Shown: positions 28,408-38,347, numbered from the stretch's first letter. The stretch: 60,203 nt of DNA from an uncultured Planctomycetaceae bacterium (GCA_903858815.1 CAIOKE010000138.1:1-60203), one strand, 5' to 3'. A program made the numbers and translations. Notes: a model not told the origin generated them from the letters alone.

Positions 28408-31245
28408 TCATTCCCCGTCATCAATGTCGTCAGCCGGAGTCCAGTCGCGGGCACCGCCGTCACCCCCAAACTCGTCCCCGTCCTCCGTCGGAAACCGCGC
28501 CGCCTGCCAGACCGGTCCCGGAACATCCGTGTACGTCGATTCCAGCTCCTGCACCGCCTCGATCTCCGCCGCCAGATGATAACACTGCGACTGATATCGC
28601 AGCGCAATCTCGATGGCCTCCTCCTCGGTCCGCGCTAACACTCCCCACTCCGCCAGATAACCCTTCCACTCCTCCTGCTCAACCAGCCGATCCGGGTCCA
28701 CCAGCCACAAATCATCCAGCGCCTGACGCAGCAGACACCGGAACAGCTTCACATCCTCAACCGGCGACTCGCCACTCGTCTCGCGAGCATTCTGGAACCA
28801 CGTGTCAGGCATCAGCCCCGATCGCATCAACCGTCGCTCAACCACCAGCAACAAATCGTCCGCCTGCATCTGCTCCGCCGCCCTCGCAATCAGTTTGAGC
28901 AATTCACTGAGCCCCAGCACGGACAGATAATCAATCGAATAAAATGGGACTGCCAGCAGTCGCTGCAGAGATGCCTGCGACTCTTCCGTACGCCCCTGCT
29001 GACACCAGCAGACCGCCTCCACCACATCCAGATGCCAGCCGTCCGTCTCCGTCACCTCACGCTCGGCATTCACACTCACCAGAGCCCGCTCATACTGACC
29101 CAGCTCATACTGCGAAATTGACCGATAATAATTCACCCACGGCACCACACCCGCCTGCGACTCATAACGCGCAAGATACGTCAATGACGCCTGAAACTGC
29201 CGCTCTCGAAACGCCAGCATCCCCGCATCAAAGGCCGCCTGCTGATCCTGACTCCCCTCACGCAGACTCAAATCCAGGACATGCAGAGCATCCTTCGGAC
29301 GGTCCGTCATCCGATACAACTCAGACAGATTCCGAGCAATTGCCCCGTCCCGGCGGTCCAGCCGAAAGGCCCGCGCAAAACATCGCTCCGCCTCGCCATA
29401 ATCAAGCTGCGCCTGAAAATGCTGCCCCGCACGCAGAAAGACCCGCGGCTTGTCCGCAGACAGCTCCATCGCCTTGCGATGCAACTGCTCAGCACGCTCC
29501 GCCGTGATCCGCTCCTGCATCTCCTCTCCACCAGCCGCACGCAAAGCATCCGCCAACGCTCCCAGCACCGACAACGTCACCCCATTGTCCTGATGACCCG
29601 CAGCCAGCGAATTGGCCCACTTCCAGACCTGCGTTCCGTCCTCCGCTGTACCCACCAGATACACCATCAGGAAAATCAAACCACCAGCATCATCCGCATG
29701 CCACGCACGCACCCCGTCATACGAAAGAATCTGCCCCCGCAACGATTCAAACTCCTCCTCAGACGGTGACTCAGAAAACACATTCAAACGACTTCGCAGC
29801 CCGGCAATCTCCGCCGCAAGAGGACCACCGGGTGGCGATTCCACAACAGGCTCCGCTCCATCGCTGTACCCCGTGTCCTCCTGCACACCAGCCAGGGATT
29901 CCCCCAAACCCAACACACCCTCATCCCCGGTCTCACCGCCGGATAACTGCCCCGCCGACGAAATCACCTCCGCCTCAGAGGATTCCTCACCCGCACCCGC
30001 AACCCCGCTGCACTGCCCCGACTCACCGCCATCCACACCACGGCTGTAATAACGCATCCACCGCGGACCCTCACCCCACACCTCAATCCCCGTCGCCCGC
30101 TGCAACGGCACAACCAGCGCTAACGGCGAAGGACGGTCCGCGTCCAGTAACACCTGCAACCGTCGCAGCGTCAGATAATCATGTGCCGTCCGAGCCCGCT
30201 GCTCCAACTGCACACCCAATCGCTCCGCCACACGCCGCTTACCCGCCAGCAAATGCACCGCAATCAAACGCAAACGGACCTCAAACCACAAATGAGTCCC
30301 GCGGCAGCGCTGCAGCCGCTGGTCCCACTCGCCCAGCAACGCAACAGCCTCCTCCCAGTCCTCACCCTGAGTCGCCAGCATGGCGCGATTCAACATCACC
30401 CCGTACTCAAACAACGGACACTCTTCCAGAGGTGGCAACAGGGAATCCAGAGGACCCCCGGAAAACTCCGGCGGCCGAGCTGCAGCCAGCAGCATCGGCT
30501 CACGCAGCAATCCCACCGTCAAACGCGCCTCAAGAGACATCGTCACCGTCAACGCAGACGCTAACTGCAACGCCCGACCACTGCCCTCAATCGCACGCTC
30601 AAAACGACCGTGCAACGCGTCCAGCCACGCCAGACGAATCGTTGCCAACCAGCGCCGATCACCACGGTTCGACCAGTCGCCGTCCTTCTCCATCACCAAC
30701 CGACACTGATGCGCCGCAATCTCTGCGTCGTCCGCCGCCAGATAGACGTAACTCGCATACTCCCGAAAACAGTTGATGCAACCCAACTTCCCCGTCTGCC
30801 GACAAATCTGCAATCCATCCGCTATACAGGCATGCATCCCCTCAGAATTATAACCCTCCAGCTGACCCGTCGCCTCCGCCAGATTCTCGTAAGCACAACT
30901 GCTCAGAGACTGCACGAAAGACTCATACTCCTCTCGCGGCAGATCAGGCTGAATCTGACGAGCCTGCTCCTCGTTCTCCAGCAATGCTATCAACTCCACA
31001 GCACGCTCACGCATCAACGGAAAATCCAGCAGATACTGCGACAAATCCATCTGGTGAAACGTCCCCCAGATGTACTCCGCCGCACACTGCTGCACCTTCG
31101 CCCGCCGACGCACCTCGCCATACAACCGAAATGCACTGGAAAACTGACACAGCGGAATCAATTCGCCCGCTCGAGCCAGTAACGACGCCAGCTCCGCTCG
31201 CGCCTCACCACTGCCACCGTCCACACCACGCTCGCCATCAGTCAT
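28408..31245 (-). CDS. Large tetratricopeptide-repeat protein
   Basis: 945 residues, acidic, with no signal peptide or membrane helix seen, so probably cytoplasmic. Helical repeats cover most of it; the clearest TPR-like stretch is about 590-760 (KPRVFLRAGQHFQAQLDYGE, DGAIARNLSELYRMTDRPKD, GMLAFRERQFQASLTYLARY, SISQYELGQYERALVSVNAE). A Gly/Ser/Glu-rich linker occurs near 400-480 and a Cys pair CINCF near 150. The C-terminal tail is strongly acidic. Likely a protein-protein scaffold. It shares the operon with two envelope proteins upstream and MarC/CPBP downstream, so a role in envelope-protein handling is inferred only from context. Confidence 0.8.
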   Translation of the reverse strand: MTDGERGVDGGSGEARAELASLLARAGELIPLCQFSSAFRLYGEVRRRAKVQQCAAEYIWGTFHQMDLSQYLLDFPLMRERAVELIALLENEEQARQIQPDLPREEYESFVQSLSSCAYENLAEATGQLEGYNSEGMHACIADGLQICRQTGKLGCINCFREYASYVYLAADDAEIAAHQCRLVMEKDGDWSNRGDRRWLATIRLAWLDALHGRFERAIEGSGRALQLASALTVTMSLEARLTVGLLREPMLLAAARPPEFSGGPLDSLLPPLEECPLFEYGVMLNRAMLATQGEDWEEAVALLGEWDQRLQRCRGTHLWFEVRLRLIAVHLLAGKRRVAERLGVQLEQRARTAHDYLTLRRLQVLLDADRPSPLALVVPLQRATGIEVWGEGPRWMRYYSRGVDGGESGQCSGVAGAGEESSEAEVISSAGQLSGGETGDEGVLGLGESLAGVQEDTGYSDGAEPVVESPPGGPLAAEIAGLRSRLNVFSESPSEEEFESLRGQILSYDGVRAWHADDAGGLIFLMVYLVGTAEDGTQVWKWANSLAAGHQDNGVTLSVLGALADALRAAGGEEMQERITAERAEQLHRKAMELSADKPRVFLRAGQHFQAQLDYGEAERCFARAFRLDRRDGAIARNLSELYRMTDRPKDALHVLDLSLREGSQDQQAAFDAGMLAFRERQFQASLTYLARYESQAGVVPWVNYYRSISQYELGQYERALVSVNAEREVTETDGWHLDVVEAVCWCQQGRTEESQASLQRLLAVPFYSIDYLSVLGLSELLKLIARAAEQMQADDLLLVVERRLMRSGLMPDTWFQNARETSGESPVEDVKLFRCLLRQALDDLWLVDPDRLVEQEEWKGYLAEWGVLARTEEEAIEIALRYQSQCYHLAAEIEAVQELESTYTDVPGPVWQAARFPTEDGDEFGGDGGARDWTPADDIDDGE

Positions 31246-31276
31246 GCCGCACTTTCAATTGCCTCAGATTACCACC

Positions 31277-32566
31277 TCAACGCACCAGAAAACGCTTCGC
31301 ATCACTGACCGTCTTCGGGTCCTTCTGCTCCAGCTCCTTCAACAACTCTTCTGCCCGAACAGACCACGCCGGACGCACCGCCACTCCGTCCGCACCCTTC
31401 TCACCCTGCTCCTGGCTGCAGTAATACAAGTACCGCACAATCGCACGACGAATCGCCGGTATCGCAAACTTCTCGTCCCCGTACATCGACATCAGACGAT
31501 CCTGCACACTCCAGTCCTTCCACCGCGCTAAGTCCGTGATCACCAGATCCGCCAGCTCCTGCCGCTCCAGCAGAATTCGCATCGATGCCTTCAACCGCTC
31601 CTGAGAAATTCGCTCCGGCTCGTACGTCCACATGAAACGCAACGCCTGCATCACCGCATACGTCTCACTGAAAGGCAATGGCACCTCCTTGCCCGCAGCG
31701 TCCTTCGCCACCTTCGTACGCATCTTCCCGTCTTCCAGAACCCGCAAACCCTCCTCACCACGCAACAGCATGTAACCCGCCATCACACCCTCAATACCCA
31801 GTCGAAAGTCGGCATCCAGAGTCATGATCTTGCGCTCCAGAATCGCCGCGTCCTCCTCACGACCACACAGTCCCGCCATCAGACCGTAAAAGCCCACGCG
31901 AGTCACCGAGACACGGGGATCGTTCAACCAGCCCAGAATCTTCTCGCGAGGCAACTTGTCTCGCAACGGCTTGATCACCGCATAAGGAGCCGCAGCAAAC
32001 TCCGCAAACGCATCATTCGAAATCGTCATGTCCGACGATTCGAAAAACGGAATAAAATACTCCAGACGCTTCCCCTGCTGCTCCACATCCGTCGTCGGCA
32101 ACGGCATCTTCGACAGATACTGCCACGCAGCGGCCGTCGCTTCCATCGGAGCATTCCAGTCCTCCAGACGCTCCTCCGGACCCATCAACGTAAATGTCGC
32201 CCCCTCAGTCGCCGCTACATACTGAGGAATCTCAAGCACCTGACCCTTCTGAAACTTTCCACCCTTCGAAAAACCAATCTCCACAATCTCAAAACGACTG
32301 CTGCCAGCCGTTACCTCCGTTGACTTCACACCGCTCACATAGCGACCCAGCAACAGATGATCACACATCTGAATCTGCTCAGCCATCACCAGCGTCGGAG
32401 CATCACAAAAGGGACACAGGACAGACCCCAACACCGTCGCCGGCACACAACCAAGAACAAATGCCAGCATCACACACACCGTCAACCTGCTCATCCCCCG
32501 CCTCACTCTCTTTGACACTGCCACTGACATCCGCACTACACCAGAAGACACCCGCTGCATCAGCAC
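31277..32566 (-). CDS. Secreted protein of unknown function with CPFC motif
   Basis: 429 residues from a GTG that overlaps the stop of the DUF3299 lipoprotein gene by one base; Met25 (32494) would give a cleaner Sec signal (MSRLTVCVMLAFVLGC). The mature protein starts near VLCPFCDAPTL, a CxxC pair that could bind metal or form a redox disulfide. A beta-rich domain (about 50-150, VTAGSSRFEIVEIGF, KGQVLEIPQYVA) precedes helical repeats (KILGWLNDPRVSVTRVGFY, REEDAAILERKIM) reminiscent of HEAT-like repeats. I do not recognise a named family. Position in the run suggests action with the DUF3299 lipoprotein. Confidence 0.7.
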   Translation of the reverse strand: MLMQRVSSGVVRMSVAVSKRVRRGMSRLTVCVMLAFVLGCVPATVLGSVLCPFCDAPTLVMAEQIQMCDHLLLGRYVSGVKSTEVTAGSSRFEIVEIGFSKGGKFQKGQVLEIPQYVAATEGATFTLMGPEERLEDWNAPMEATAAAWQYLSKMPLPTTDVEQQGKRLEYFIPFFESSDMTISNDAFAEFAAAPYAVIKPLRDKLPREKILGWLNDPRVSVTRVGFYGLMAGLCGREEDAAILERKIMTLDADFRLGIEGVMAGYMLLRGEEGLRVLEDGKMRTKVAKDAAGKEVPLPFSETYAVMQALRFMWTYEPERISQERLKASMRILLERQELADLVITDLARWKDWSVQDRLMSMYGDEKFAIPAIRRAIVRYLYYCSQEQGEKGADGVAVRPAWSVRAEELLKELEQKDPKTVSDAKRFLVR

Positions 32567-33408
32567 TACTGCAACACCTTCGCCTGCTCAATCCGATACA
32601 GCCGCGAAAGTTCCGGCTGATCCGCATCCGGATCAATCCGAAACACACCCTCTACGTCAAACGGACGATTGGCGATATAATCGGTCGTCTCGCCCTCCGC
32701 CAGCTGCACACTCATAATATCGTAGATCTTCGGCTGCCGCACGAAACAGCAGATGCCATTGTCCCGCGCTAACGCAAATTCTGTCAGACCAGTCGCCACA
32801 AATGTCGGATACATGAAACCACGAATCCGCACCAACTTGCCGTCCAGAGACTTCAACCACTCAGGAAAATGCTCCACCGCATTCGGTGGCACAGGCTCCA
32901 TGTTCAGAACCTTCAGCAAATCAATGTCGTCATAACTGACTCGCACCGCTTCACTAGGACGCTCTCGACGAAAACGCTTCTGAGGCACCAGCAGCTGGAC
33001 CTGACGCACCTCACCCGAAACCCCGTTGTCAATCGATGGCCGGTCCGCCGGACCCGATAAACCTGACTGCTCAGACACAATCGTTGCCGGAACAGACGAC
33101 TGCACGCCGGATTCGCCCGCAGCAGACTCCACCGACTCACCCGATGCCGGTGCCGTCACCACACCACCAGACGACTCACCATCCGAACTCTTAACGGCAG
33201 TACTCGTCGCAACCGCACCCGTCTCTGACGATGCTGCCGGATCGGCAACCGCTGCTGCCCCGGACTCAGCACCAGCAGGACCCGAAGCCACCGCCACGCC
33301 CGCAGACTGCGACTGAAACGTTCGGTACTCACCCGAATCGCCACCGCCACAGCCCACCAGCAGACCGCTATAGATCAACAGGATCGATATCCCGCAGTAC
33401 CTGCTCAC
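32566..33408 (-). CDS. DUF3299 domain lipoprotein
   Basis: 280 residues. N-terminal lipoprotein signal with lipobox LLVGC (Cys19), then a Ser/Ala/Gly linker of about 110 residues, then a C-terminal DUF3299-type domain (about 150-275): VRIRGFMYPTFVATGLTEF, DNGICCFVRQPKIYD, FDVEGVFRID. The CCF Cys pair is shared with the second DUF3299 protein at 35708. Likely tethered to a membrane on the periplasmic side by a flexible linker. Function of DUF3299 is unknown. First gene of a five-gene minus-strand run. Confidence 0.8.
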   Translation of the reverse strand: MSRYCGISILLIYSGLLVGCGGGDSGEYRTFQSQSAGVAVASGPAGAESGAAAVADPAASSETGAVATSTAVKSSDGESSGGVVTAPASGESVESAAGESGVQSSVPATIVSEQSGLSGPADRPSIDNGVSGEVRQVQLLVPQKRFRRERPSEAVRVSYDDIDLLKVLNMEPVPPNAVEHFPEWLKSLDGKLVRIRGFMYPTFVATGLTEFALARDNGICCFVRQPKIYDIMSVQLAEGETTDYIANRPFDVEGVFRIDPDADQPELSRLYRIEQAKVLQ

Positions 33409-33530
33409 AAATATGCTCCCAGATGCTCAAAACCATCACCGACAACCAACCTCCAGCAGCGGAAAGCTTCAGTGTTGACACACGCGATAGATCCCAGCCC
33501 CAACAGTCCTGCAGCCAGGGACAAAAAGAT

Positions 33531-33553
33531 AGCCCGAGCATTCCTGACGCCCG
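33531..33553 (+). repeat. Dispersed palindrome CCGAGCA type, copy 5 (degenerate)
   Basis: Starts AGCCCGAGCATTCCTG as in intact copies, but the right arm is GACGCCCGGG, so the stem no longer pairs fully. Confidence 0.65.
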
Positions 33554-33563
33554 GGACAAATTG

Positions 33564-33588
33564 CAGCCCGAGCATTCCTGCTCGGCCC
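33564..33588 (+). repeat. Dispersed palindrome CCGAGCA-TTCC-TGCTCGG, copy 6
   Basis: Perfect 7-bp stem at 33568-33585 with flanks AGC and CCCC matching copy 3 at 19564-19592. Confidence 0.85.
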
Positions 33589-33756
33589 CTTCCCTCAAAA
33601 AACACAACGTTTTTCAATGAACATGAAGTCGATTTGACCACCTCAGCCGACTTTTGTACCCCGCGGCATTCCCACTCAGGCCCCCGCCCCACCCCCACAC
33701 GAAAAACCAACCAATGAAAAATCCCTCGGATTGACAAAGTGCGACCAGTCCGGAAA

Positions 33757-33778
33757 CGGGCTGAAGCCCAGACTACGG
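33757..33778 (+). repeat. Dispersed element GGGCTGAAGCCCAGACTACG, copy 2
   Basis: GGGCT / GA / AGCCC then AGACTACGG. Differs from the copy at 19643 by one loop base within the core. Confidence 0.7.
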
Positions 33779-33925
33779 TGTTTTTGTTCTCAACGCCGTA
33801 TTATCAGTTTTTCGAGGCGAATAACCAGCCGAATCCCTGCTGCAGCGGCCGTTGTCCCGGAATTCGCTGCCACGCATTCCAACTGACAAGGCCGCACACC
33901 ACGACACGAATCAATGCCACGAAAA

Positions 33926-35320
33926 TCAGAATTCGGCGTGCCCCGGAGTCCTCGGGAATGGAATCACGTCCCGAATATTGGTCATCCCCGTAATCAACAG
34001 CACCGCACGCTCGAGACCCAGGCCAAATCCCGCATGCGGTACCGTGCCGTATTTCCGCAGATCCGTGTACCACCAGTAGTCGTCCGGATTCAGATGACAC
34101 TCGTGCATCCGCTGCACCAGCACATCCAGTCGCTCCTCACGCTGACTGCCGCCAATAATCTCGCCAACCCCCGGGACCAGCACGTCCATCGCACGCACCG
34201 TTCGACCGTCCTCGTTGCATCGCATGTAAAATGGCTTCAACGTCCGCGGATAATTGAACAGAATCACCGGCTGACCAAAATGCTCCTCCGTCAAAAACCG
34301 CTCGTGCTCCGTCTGCAGATCACTGCCCCACTGCACCGCATAATCAAACTTACGACCACTGTTCTGAATGATCTCAATCGCCTCTGTGTACGGCAGACGA
34401 ATGAAGTCCTTCGTGCGAATCGTCTCCAGACGAGCCATCACGCCGGCATCAATCCGCTGACTGAAAAACTCCATGTCCTCAGCACAGTGCTCCAGAACAT
34501 CGCTGACCATCGTCCGAATAAAGGACTCAGCCAGACTCATATTGTCGTCCAGATCATAAAACGGCATCTCCGGCTCAACCATCCAGAACTCCGCCAGGTG
34601 GCGAGTCGTGTTGCTGTTCTCGGCACGAAACGTCGGACCAAACGTGTAACAGTCGCCAACCGCCGTCGCATACGTCTCTGCCTCCAGCTGACCACTCACA
34701 GTCAGTGATGCCGGCTTGCCAAAAAAATCCTGCTTCCAGTCAATCGACTCAATCTGCTTCCGCGCCAGCATCGCCAGATCCAGAGTCGTCACCTGAAACA
34801 TCTCACCCGCACCCTCACAGTCCGATGTGGTGATAATCGGAGTATTCAAATAGAGGAACCCTCGCTGCTGAAAGAACGAGTGAATCGACCAGCTGATGCG
34901 GTTGCGCACTCGAGCCACTGCACCAAAGGTGTTCGTCCGTGCCCGCAAATGCGCAATGTCACGCAGAAACTCAAAAGTATGCCCCTTCTTCTGCAACGGA
35001 TAGGTCTGCGGATCCGCCGCACCCAACACCTCCAGACCCGTCGCATGCAGCTCAATCCGCTGCCCCTTCCCTGGCGACTCCTTCAACACACCGTCCACCG
35101 ACAGACTGGCTCCCGTCGTCACGTTGCGGATCGACTCCTCATAACCCGGAATCGAATTCTCAACGACAATCTGCAGATTCTTCATGCAGCTGCCATCATT
35201 CAACTCAATAAAGGAAAAGCCGTTTTTGGAATCACGTCGAGTCCTGACCCAGCCACGCGCATTCACCACAGCGCCTGGCTGACCATCCTTCAGTAATGTC
35301 GCAATCCGAGTCACTGGCAT
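33926..35320 (-). CDS. asnS: Asparaginyl-tRNA synthetase
   Basis: Class IIb synthetase charging tRNA-Asn. 464 residues from the ATG at 35320 ([13 protein letters not shown]), with a short unneeded extension upstream. The N-terminal OB-fold has [20 protein letters not shown]; class II motif 2 lies in [20 protein letters not shown]; motif 3 is [16 protein letters not shown], followed by the AsnRS-typical end [17 protein letters not shown]. The [13 protein letters not shown] wording separates AsnRS from AspRS. Full-length and apparently intact. It stands alone between two repeat-bearing gaps. Confidence 0.96.
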   Translation of the reverse strand: MPVTRIATLLKDGQPGAVVNARGWVRTRRDSKNGFSFIELNDGSCMKNLQIVVENSIPGYEESIRNVTTGASLSVDGVLKESPGKGQRIELHATGLEVLGAADPQTYPLQKKGHTFEFLRDIAHLRARTNTFGAVARVRNRISWSIHSFFQQRGFLYLNTPIITTSDCEGAGEMFQVTTLDLAMLARKQIESIDWKQDFFGKPASLTVSGQLEAETYATAVGDCYTFGPTFRAENSNTTRHLAEFWMVEPEMPFYDLDDNMSLAESFIRTMVSDVLEHCAEDMEFFSQRIDAGVMARLETIRTKDFIRLPYTEAIEIIQNSGRKFDYAVQWGSDLQTEHERFLTEEHFGQPVILFNYPRTLKPFYMRCNEDGRTVRAMDVLVPGVGEIIGGSQREERLDVLVQRMHECHLNPDDYWWYTDLRKYGTVPHAGFGLGLERAVLLITGMTNIRDVIPFPRTPGHAEF

Positions 35321-35490
35321 GGCTTCGCTTCCACAAAAACCGTCGGCTACAAAAAACAAATGCAAATACGATCAAACACGCGGAATCATCCCGAACCGGG
35401 ACAATTAGAGCAAGCCAGAACGAATCCCGAGACCATCCCCCAAACCCGGAACCGCAACACGCCCACCGCACCAAAAGTTCCCCTCGCAAT

Positions 35491-35510
35491 GGCAAGGCTC
35501 CCGCCGAGCC
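35491..35510 (-). repeat. GGCTCGGCAGGAGCC family, left arm of inverted pair
   Basis: GGCAAGGCTCCCGCCGAGCC. Its reverse complement matches 35540-35560 with about four mismatches in 20, so the two copies could fold into one long stem with a spacer of about 29 bp. Confidence 0.8.
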
Positions 35511-35539
35511 GAACAATCAAACGACCTGTCGCGCCATCC

Positions 35540-35564
35540 GGCTCAGCAGGAGCTTCGCCCTCCC
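35540..35564 (+). repeat. GGCTCGGCAGGAGCC family, right arm of inverted pair
   Basis: GGCTCAGCAGGAGCTTCGCC then CTCCC. Opposite orientation to 35491-35510. Confidence 0.8.
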
Positions 35565-35707
35565 AAAAACGCGTCGCCCCACAGGGGCGCGCAAAGCGGT
35601 GATCCGGAAGCCCAACTCGGCCGTCGAACCACACGACAAGCCAATCGCAGCCGCGACCCCTCGACGATACTCAGGCCAACACCACCCACCGACACCACAC
35701 ACGGGCG

Positions 35708-36541
35708 TCAGAATGGAGTCCAAACCTCTTCGACCAGCTCGGCATTCATGGTGTACACCGGAGCAAACTCGAAGTCCGCCTGCTCACCACCCTCGCCAGC
35801 CTTCGGATCGGCCTGCAGAATCCCGCCCACGGCCACCATCCCCACAAAAGCCTTCGTCGTCAGCTGGTTCGGAAACTTCGCACCCAGAGCCTGCTGCTCC
35901 TCGGCCGTCAACACCTTGTCAGACATCCCTGACGCGCGAGACGCCAGCGGCGGACGCTGACCCTCTGCATACGAATCCAGCGTCACAGTAATAAAGTCAT
36001 GCGACTTCGGACGACCACCAAAACAACACTCCCCATTGTCCTTCAACAGAATAAAGCGAGTCAGCCCTTCGGTATCCTGAGTCGCCCACATGAAACCCTT
36101 CAAATACACCTTCTTACCCAGCAGATCTGCTACCTCCGCAGGGATCTTCCGCTTGCCGTTAATATACACAAACTGCTGATCCGCAATCTCACGCGGAAAA
36201 TGCACACGCCGAAACCCTTCCGGAACCTCATGACGGTACGCATGAGCCGTCCGGTAGCCGCCACCCACAACACTGATCGATGCCAGCAACAAACCAATCG
36301 CTGCCATCGGCTGACCCTTCACCGTGCCCAGCGAAGAACGAATCCGCAGCACCGCCGCAACACCCACCAATGCCCCAAACACCGCCAGATACAAACCAAA
36401 CAGACTGATCAGAGCCGTCAATGACAATGCACCTGTCACCAGCGACACTGGGGCCCACGGAGACACCGGTACATAATCAAAATCGTCGCCAATCTCTGCG
36501 TCTGACCAGGTGCGAGCCGCCTGCTGGACCTGCTCACTCAT
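35708..36541 (-). CDS. Membrane protein with C-terminal DUF3299-type domain
   Basis: 277 residues from the ATG at 36541 (MSEQVQQAARTW). Two membrane segments at the N-terminus (APVSLVTGALSLTALISLFG, YLAVFGALVGVAAVLRI), with a third at about 80-95 (PMAAIGLLLASISVVGGGY), form a DUF4190-like hairpin module. A C-terminal domain follows with VYLKGFMWATQDTEGLTRF and DNGECCFGGRPKSHD, matching the DUF3299 lipoprotein at 32566 in order and spacing, including the CCF pair. Divergent from the DUF1501 gene. Function unknown. Confidence 0.77.
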   Translation of the reverse strand: MSEQVQQAARTWSDAEIGDDFDYVPVSPWAPVSLVTGALSLTALISLFGLYLAVFGALVGVAAVLRIRSSLGTVKGQPMAAIGLLLASISVVGGGYRTAHAYRHEVPEGFRRVHFPREIADQQFVYINGKRKIPAEVADLLGKKVYLKGFMWATQDTEGLTRFILLKDNGECCFGGRPKSHDFITVTLDSYAEGQRPPLASRASGMSDKVLTAEEQQALGAKFPNQLTTKAFVGMVAVGGILQADPKAGEGGEQADFEFAPVYTMNAELVEEVWTPF

Positions 36542-36828
36542 GTACTTCGCCCCCGCTGAATTCCGAAAAACCTGCCACCATGGAATTTTACGAGCAAATT
36601 CGGTGGGCCGTGAAGTCAATCCATCACATCCGCAGCGCTTTTCGCAAAACCGCTGCCCCCAAACCGACTTTTTTCTCTACACCCGCCCACACCTCGCGAT
36701 TTTTCCTGTCCAGATTCCGAAAAATCGATTAGTCTGCCCCATAGAACAGCCACTCAACACCCGCCTGCAGATTCACCCACCGCCTGATTCGGATACAGCT
36801 GTCCTCTACTTCAAAGCATCCCCGCCGC
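36542..36828. other. Divergent promoter gap
   Basis: 287 bp between divergent genes (DUF3299 membrane protein and DUF1501). No repeats, no gene, and no promoter I would defend. Confidence 0.5.
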
Positions 36829-38322
36829 ATGACCACCTTCGCCAGTCCCTCGGGACACCCGCGGTTCGCTCGACGCACCGCCGTTCAGGCCGGTAGCATC
36901 GGTCTGCTTGGACTTGGTATCAACCATCTCCACGGACTGCAGGCCCTTGCGGCTCAGCCCCGTCCAGCCTCCACGCCACCAGCGCTCGGCACCACAACTG
37001 CCCCCGCACTTCCGCAAAAGTTCAAAGCCTGTATCTACATCTTCCTCTCAGGCGGATTGGGACAGCACGACAGCTTCGACATGAAGCCAGCGGCACCCGC
37101 TGAAATCCGCGGCGAATTCCAGCCCATCTCCACCGCCACACCCGGCACCCAGATCTGTGAACACCTGCCCGGACTGGCTCTCCGCAGTCACCTCTGGTCA
37201 CTCTGTCGCTCGCTCGGACATTCCACCAACGATCATTCGGCCGGTCATCATATGATGCTCACCGGTCGCGCCGATCTGCCGCCAGGCTTCAATCCGTCTG
37301 CACCACGCCCTCAGGACTGGCCCAGCATCGCCGCTGTTGCAGGTTCCGTCACAACACCCCGCAACAACCTGCCCCCGGCCGCCGTCCTGCCCGAACAGCT
37401 CGTACACTACTCCGGACGGATCATCCCCGGGCAGCACGCCGGAGTCATGGGGCATCGCCGCAACCCATGGTTCATCGAAGCTTCACCTTTCCATGCCACG
37501 TCCTACGGAGCCTTCCCCAGCCACAAATTCGATCATCAGGATCGCGGCAACGCCGATCGCAGAAACTTCGAAGCTCCCAGCCTCTCACTCTCACACGGAC
37601 TGACTCACCCCCAACTCTCCCGTCGCGTTTCGTTGCTGAACAGCCTCGAACAGCAGTGCGGAACGCTCGAATCAGCCGCCGCCACGCAACGCTTCGATCA
37701 ATACCGCCAGGGCGCCATCTCCCTGCTCACTGATCCCACCGTTCGCGGCGCACTCGATGTCACTCGCGCTGACGATGCTGTCCAGGAACGCTACGGCCGC
37801 AACTCGTTCGGCTGGTCACTGCTCATGGCCCGACGCCTCGTCGAAGCCGGTGTCAACCTCGTGCAGGTCAACCTTGGCAACGACGAAACCTGGGATACTC
37901 ACGGCAACGCGTTCCCACATCTTCGTGACAACCTGTTCCCGCCCACCGACAAAGCCCTCTCAGCACTGCTCGATGACCTCGCCGAAACCGGACTGCTGGA
38001 ACAGACACTGATCGTCATGGCCGGCGAATTCGGACGCACCCCCAAAATCACACTGCTCCCCAGCCACTACAAAGCCCCCGGACGCGACCACTGGGGCGCC
38101 GTTCAGTCCGTGTTTCTTGCCGGGGGCGGAATCCAGGGCGGTCGAGTCATCGGGGCCACAGACGGCATCGGCGCCTACCCCATCACAGACCCACAAAGAC
38201 CCGAAAACCTCGCCGCCACCATCTACAACGCGCTCGGTATCCCTGCCACAACCTCATGGCCCGACGAAGTCGGTAGACCACACCTCGTCTACTCCGGCGA
38301 ACCCATCCCCGGACTCACCTGA
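36829..38322 (+). CDS. DUF1501 family protein, Tat-exported
   Basis: 497 residues. The N-terminus FARRTAVQAGSIGLLGLG (from residue 13) is a twin-arginine signal. The DUF1501 domain follows: ACIYIFLSGGLGQHDSFDMK, ICEHLPGLALRSHLWSLCRS, SAGHHMMLTGR, and later RLVEAGVNLVQVNLGNDETWD, MAGEFGRTPKI, GRDHWGAVQSVFLAGGG, GAYPITDPQRPENLAATIY. These His/Asp/Glu motifs resemble the alkaline phosphatase/sulfatase superfamily, but the reaction is unknown. In planctomycetes DUF1501 genes usually pair with DUF1549/DUF1553 cytochrome genes; no such partner is present here. Ends convergently with a PQQ gene across a 9-bp tandem array. Confidence 0.92.
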   Translation: MTTFASPSGHPRFARRTAVQAGSIGLLGLGINHLHGLQALAAQPRPASTPPALGTTTAPALPQKFKACIYIFLSGGLGQHDSFDMKPAAPAEIRGEFQPISTATPGTQICEHLPGLALRSHLWSLCRSLGHSTNDHSAGHHMMLTGRADLPPGFNPSAPRPQDWPSIAAVAGSVTTPRNNLPPAAVLPEQLVHYSGRIIPGQHAGVMGHRRNPWFIEASPFHATSYGAFPSHKFDHQDRGNADRRNFEAPSLSLSHGLTHPQLSRRVSLLNSLEQQCGTLESAAATQRFDQYRQGAISLLTDPTVRGALDVTRADDAVQERYGRNSFGWSLLMARRLVEAGVNLVQVNLGNDETWDTHGNAFPHLRDNLFPPTDKALSALLDDLAETGLLEQTLIVMAGEFGRTPKITLLPSHYKAPGRDHWGAVQSVFLAGGGIQGGRVIGATDGIGAYPITDPQRPENLAATIYNALGIPATTSWPDEVGRPHLVYSGEPIPGLT

Positions 38323-38347
38323 ACGACAACCAGCATTCACAAATCAA

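Larger units (their letters stand above)
33409..33925. other. Gap with three dispersed palindromes
   Basis: 517 bp between the DUF3299 lipoprotein start and the AsnRS stop. It holds two CCGAGCA-type palindromes and one GGGCTGAAGCCC element. Short open frames here have no recognisable product. The promoter of the five-gene run should lie near 33410-33500, but none is clear. Confidence 0.65.
35321..35707. other. Gap with an inverted pair of dispersed palindromes
   Basis: 387 bp between the AsnRS start and the DUF3299 membrane gene stop. The notable content is the inverted pair at 35491-35510 and 35540-35564. No gene seen. Confidence 0.65.

Noticed and set aside
29766-30776. 336-codon plus-strand frame rich in Pro/His/Thr
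   Set aside because: Antisense to the TPR gene; composition is typical of a shadow frame.
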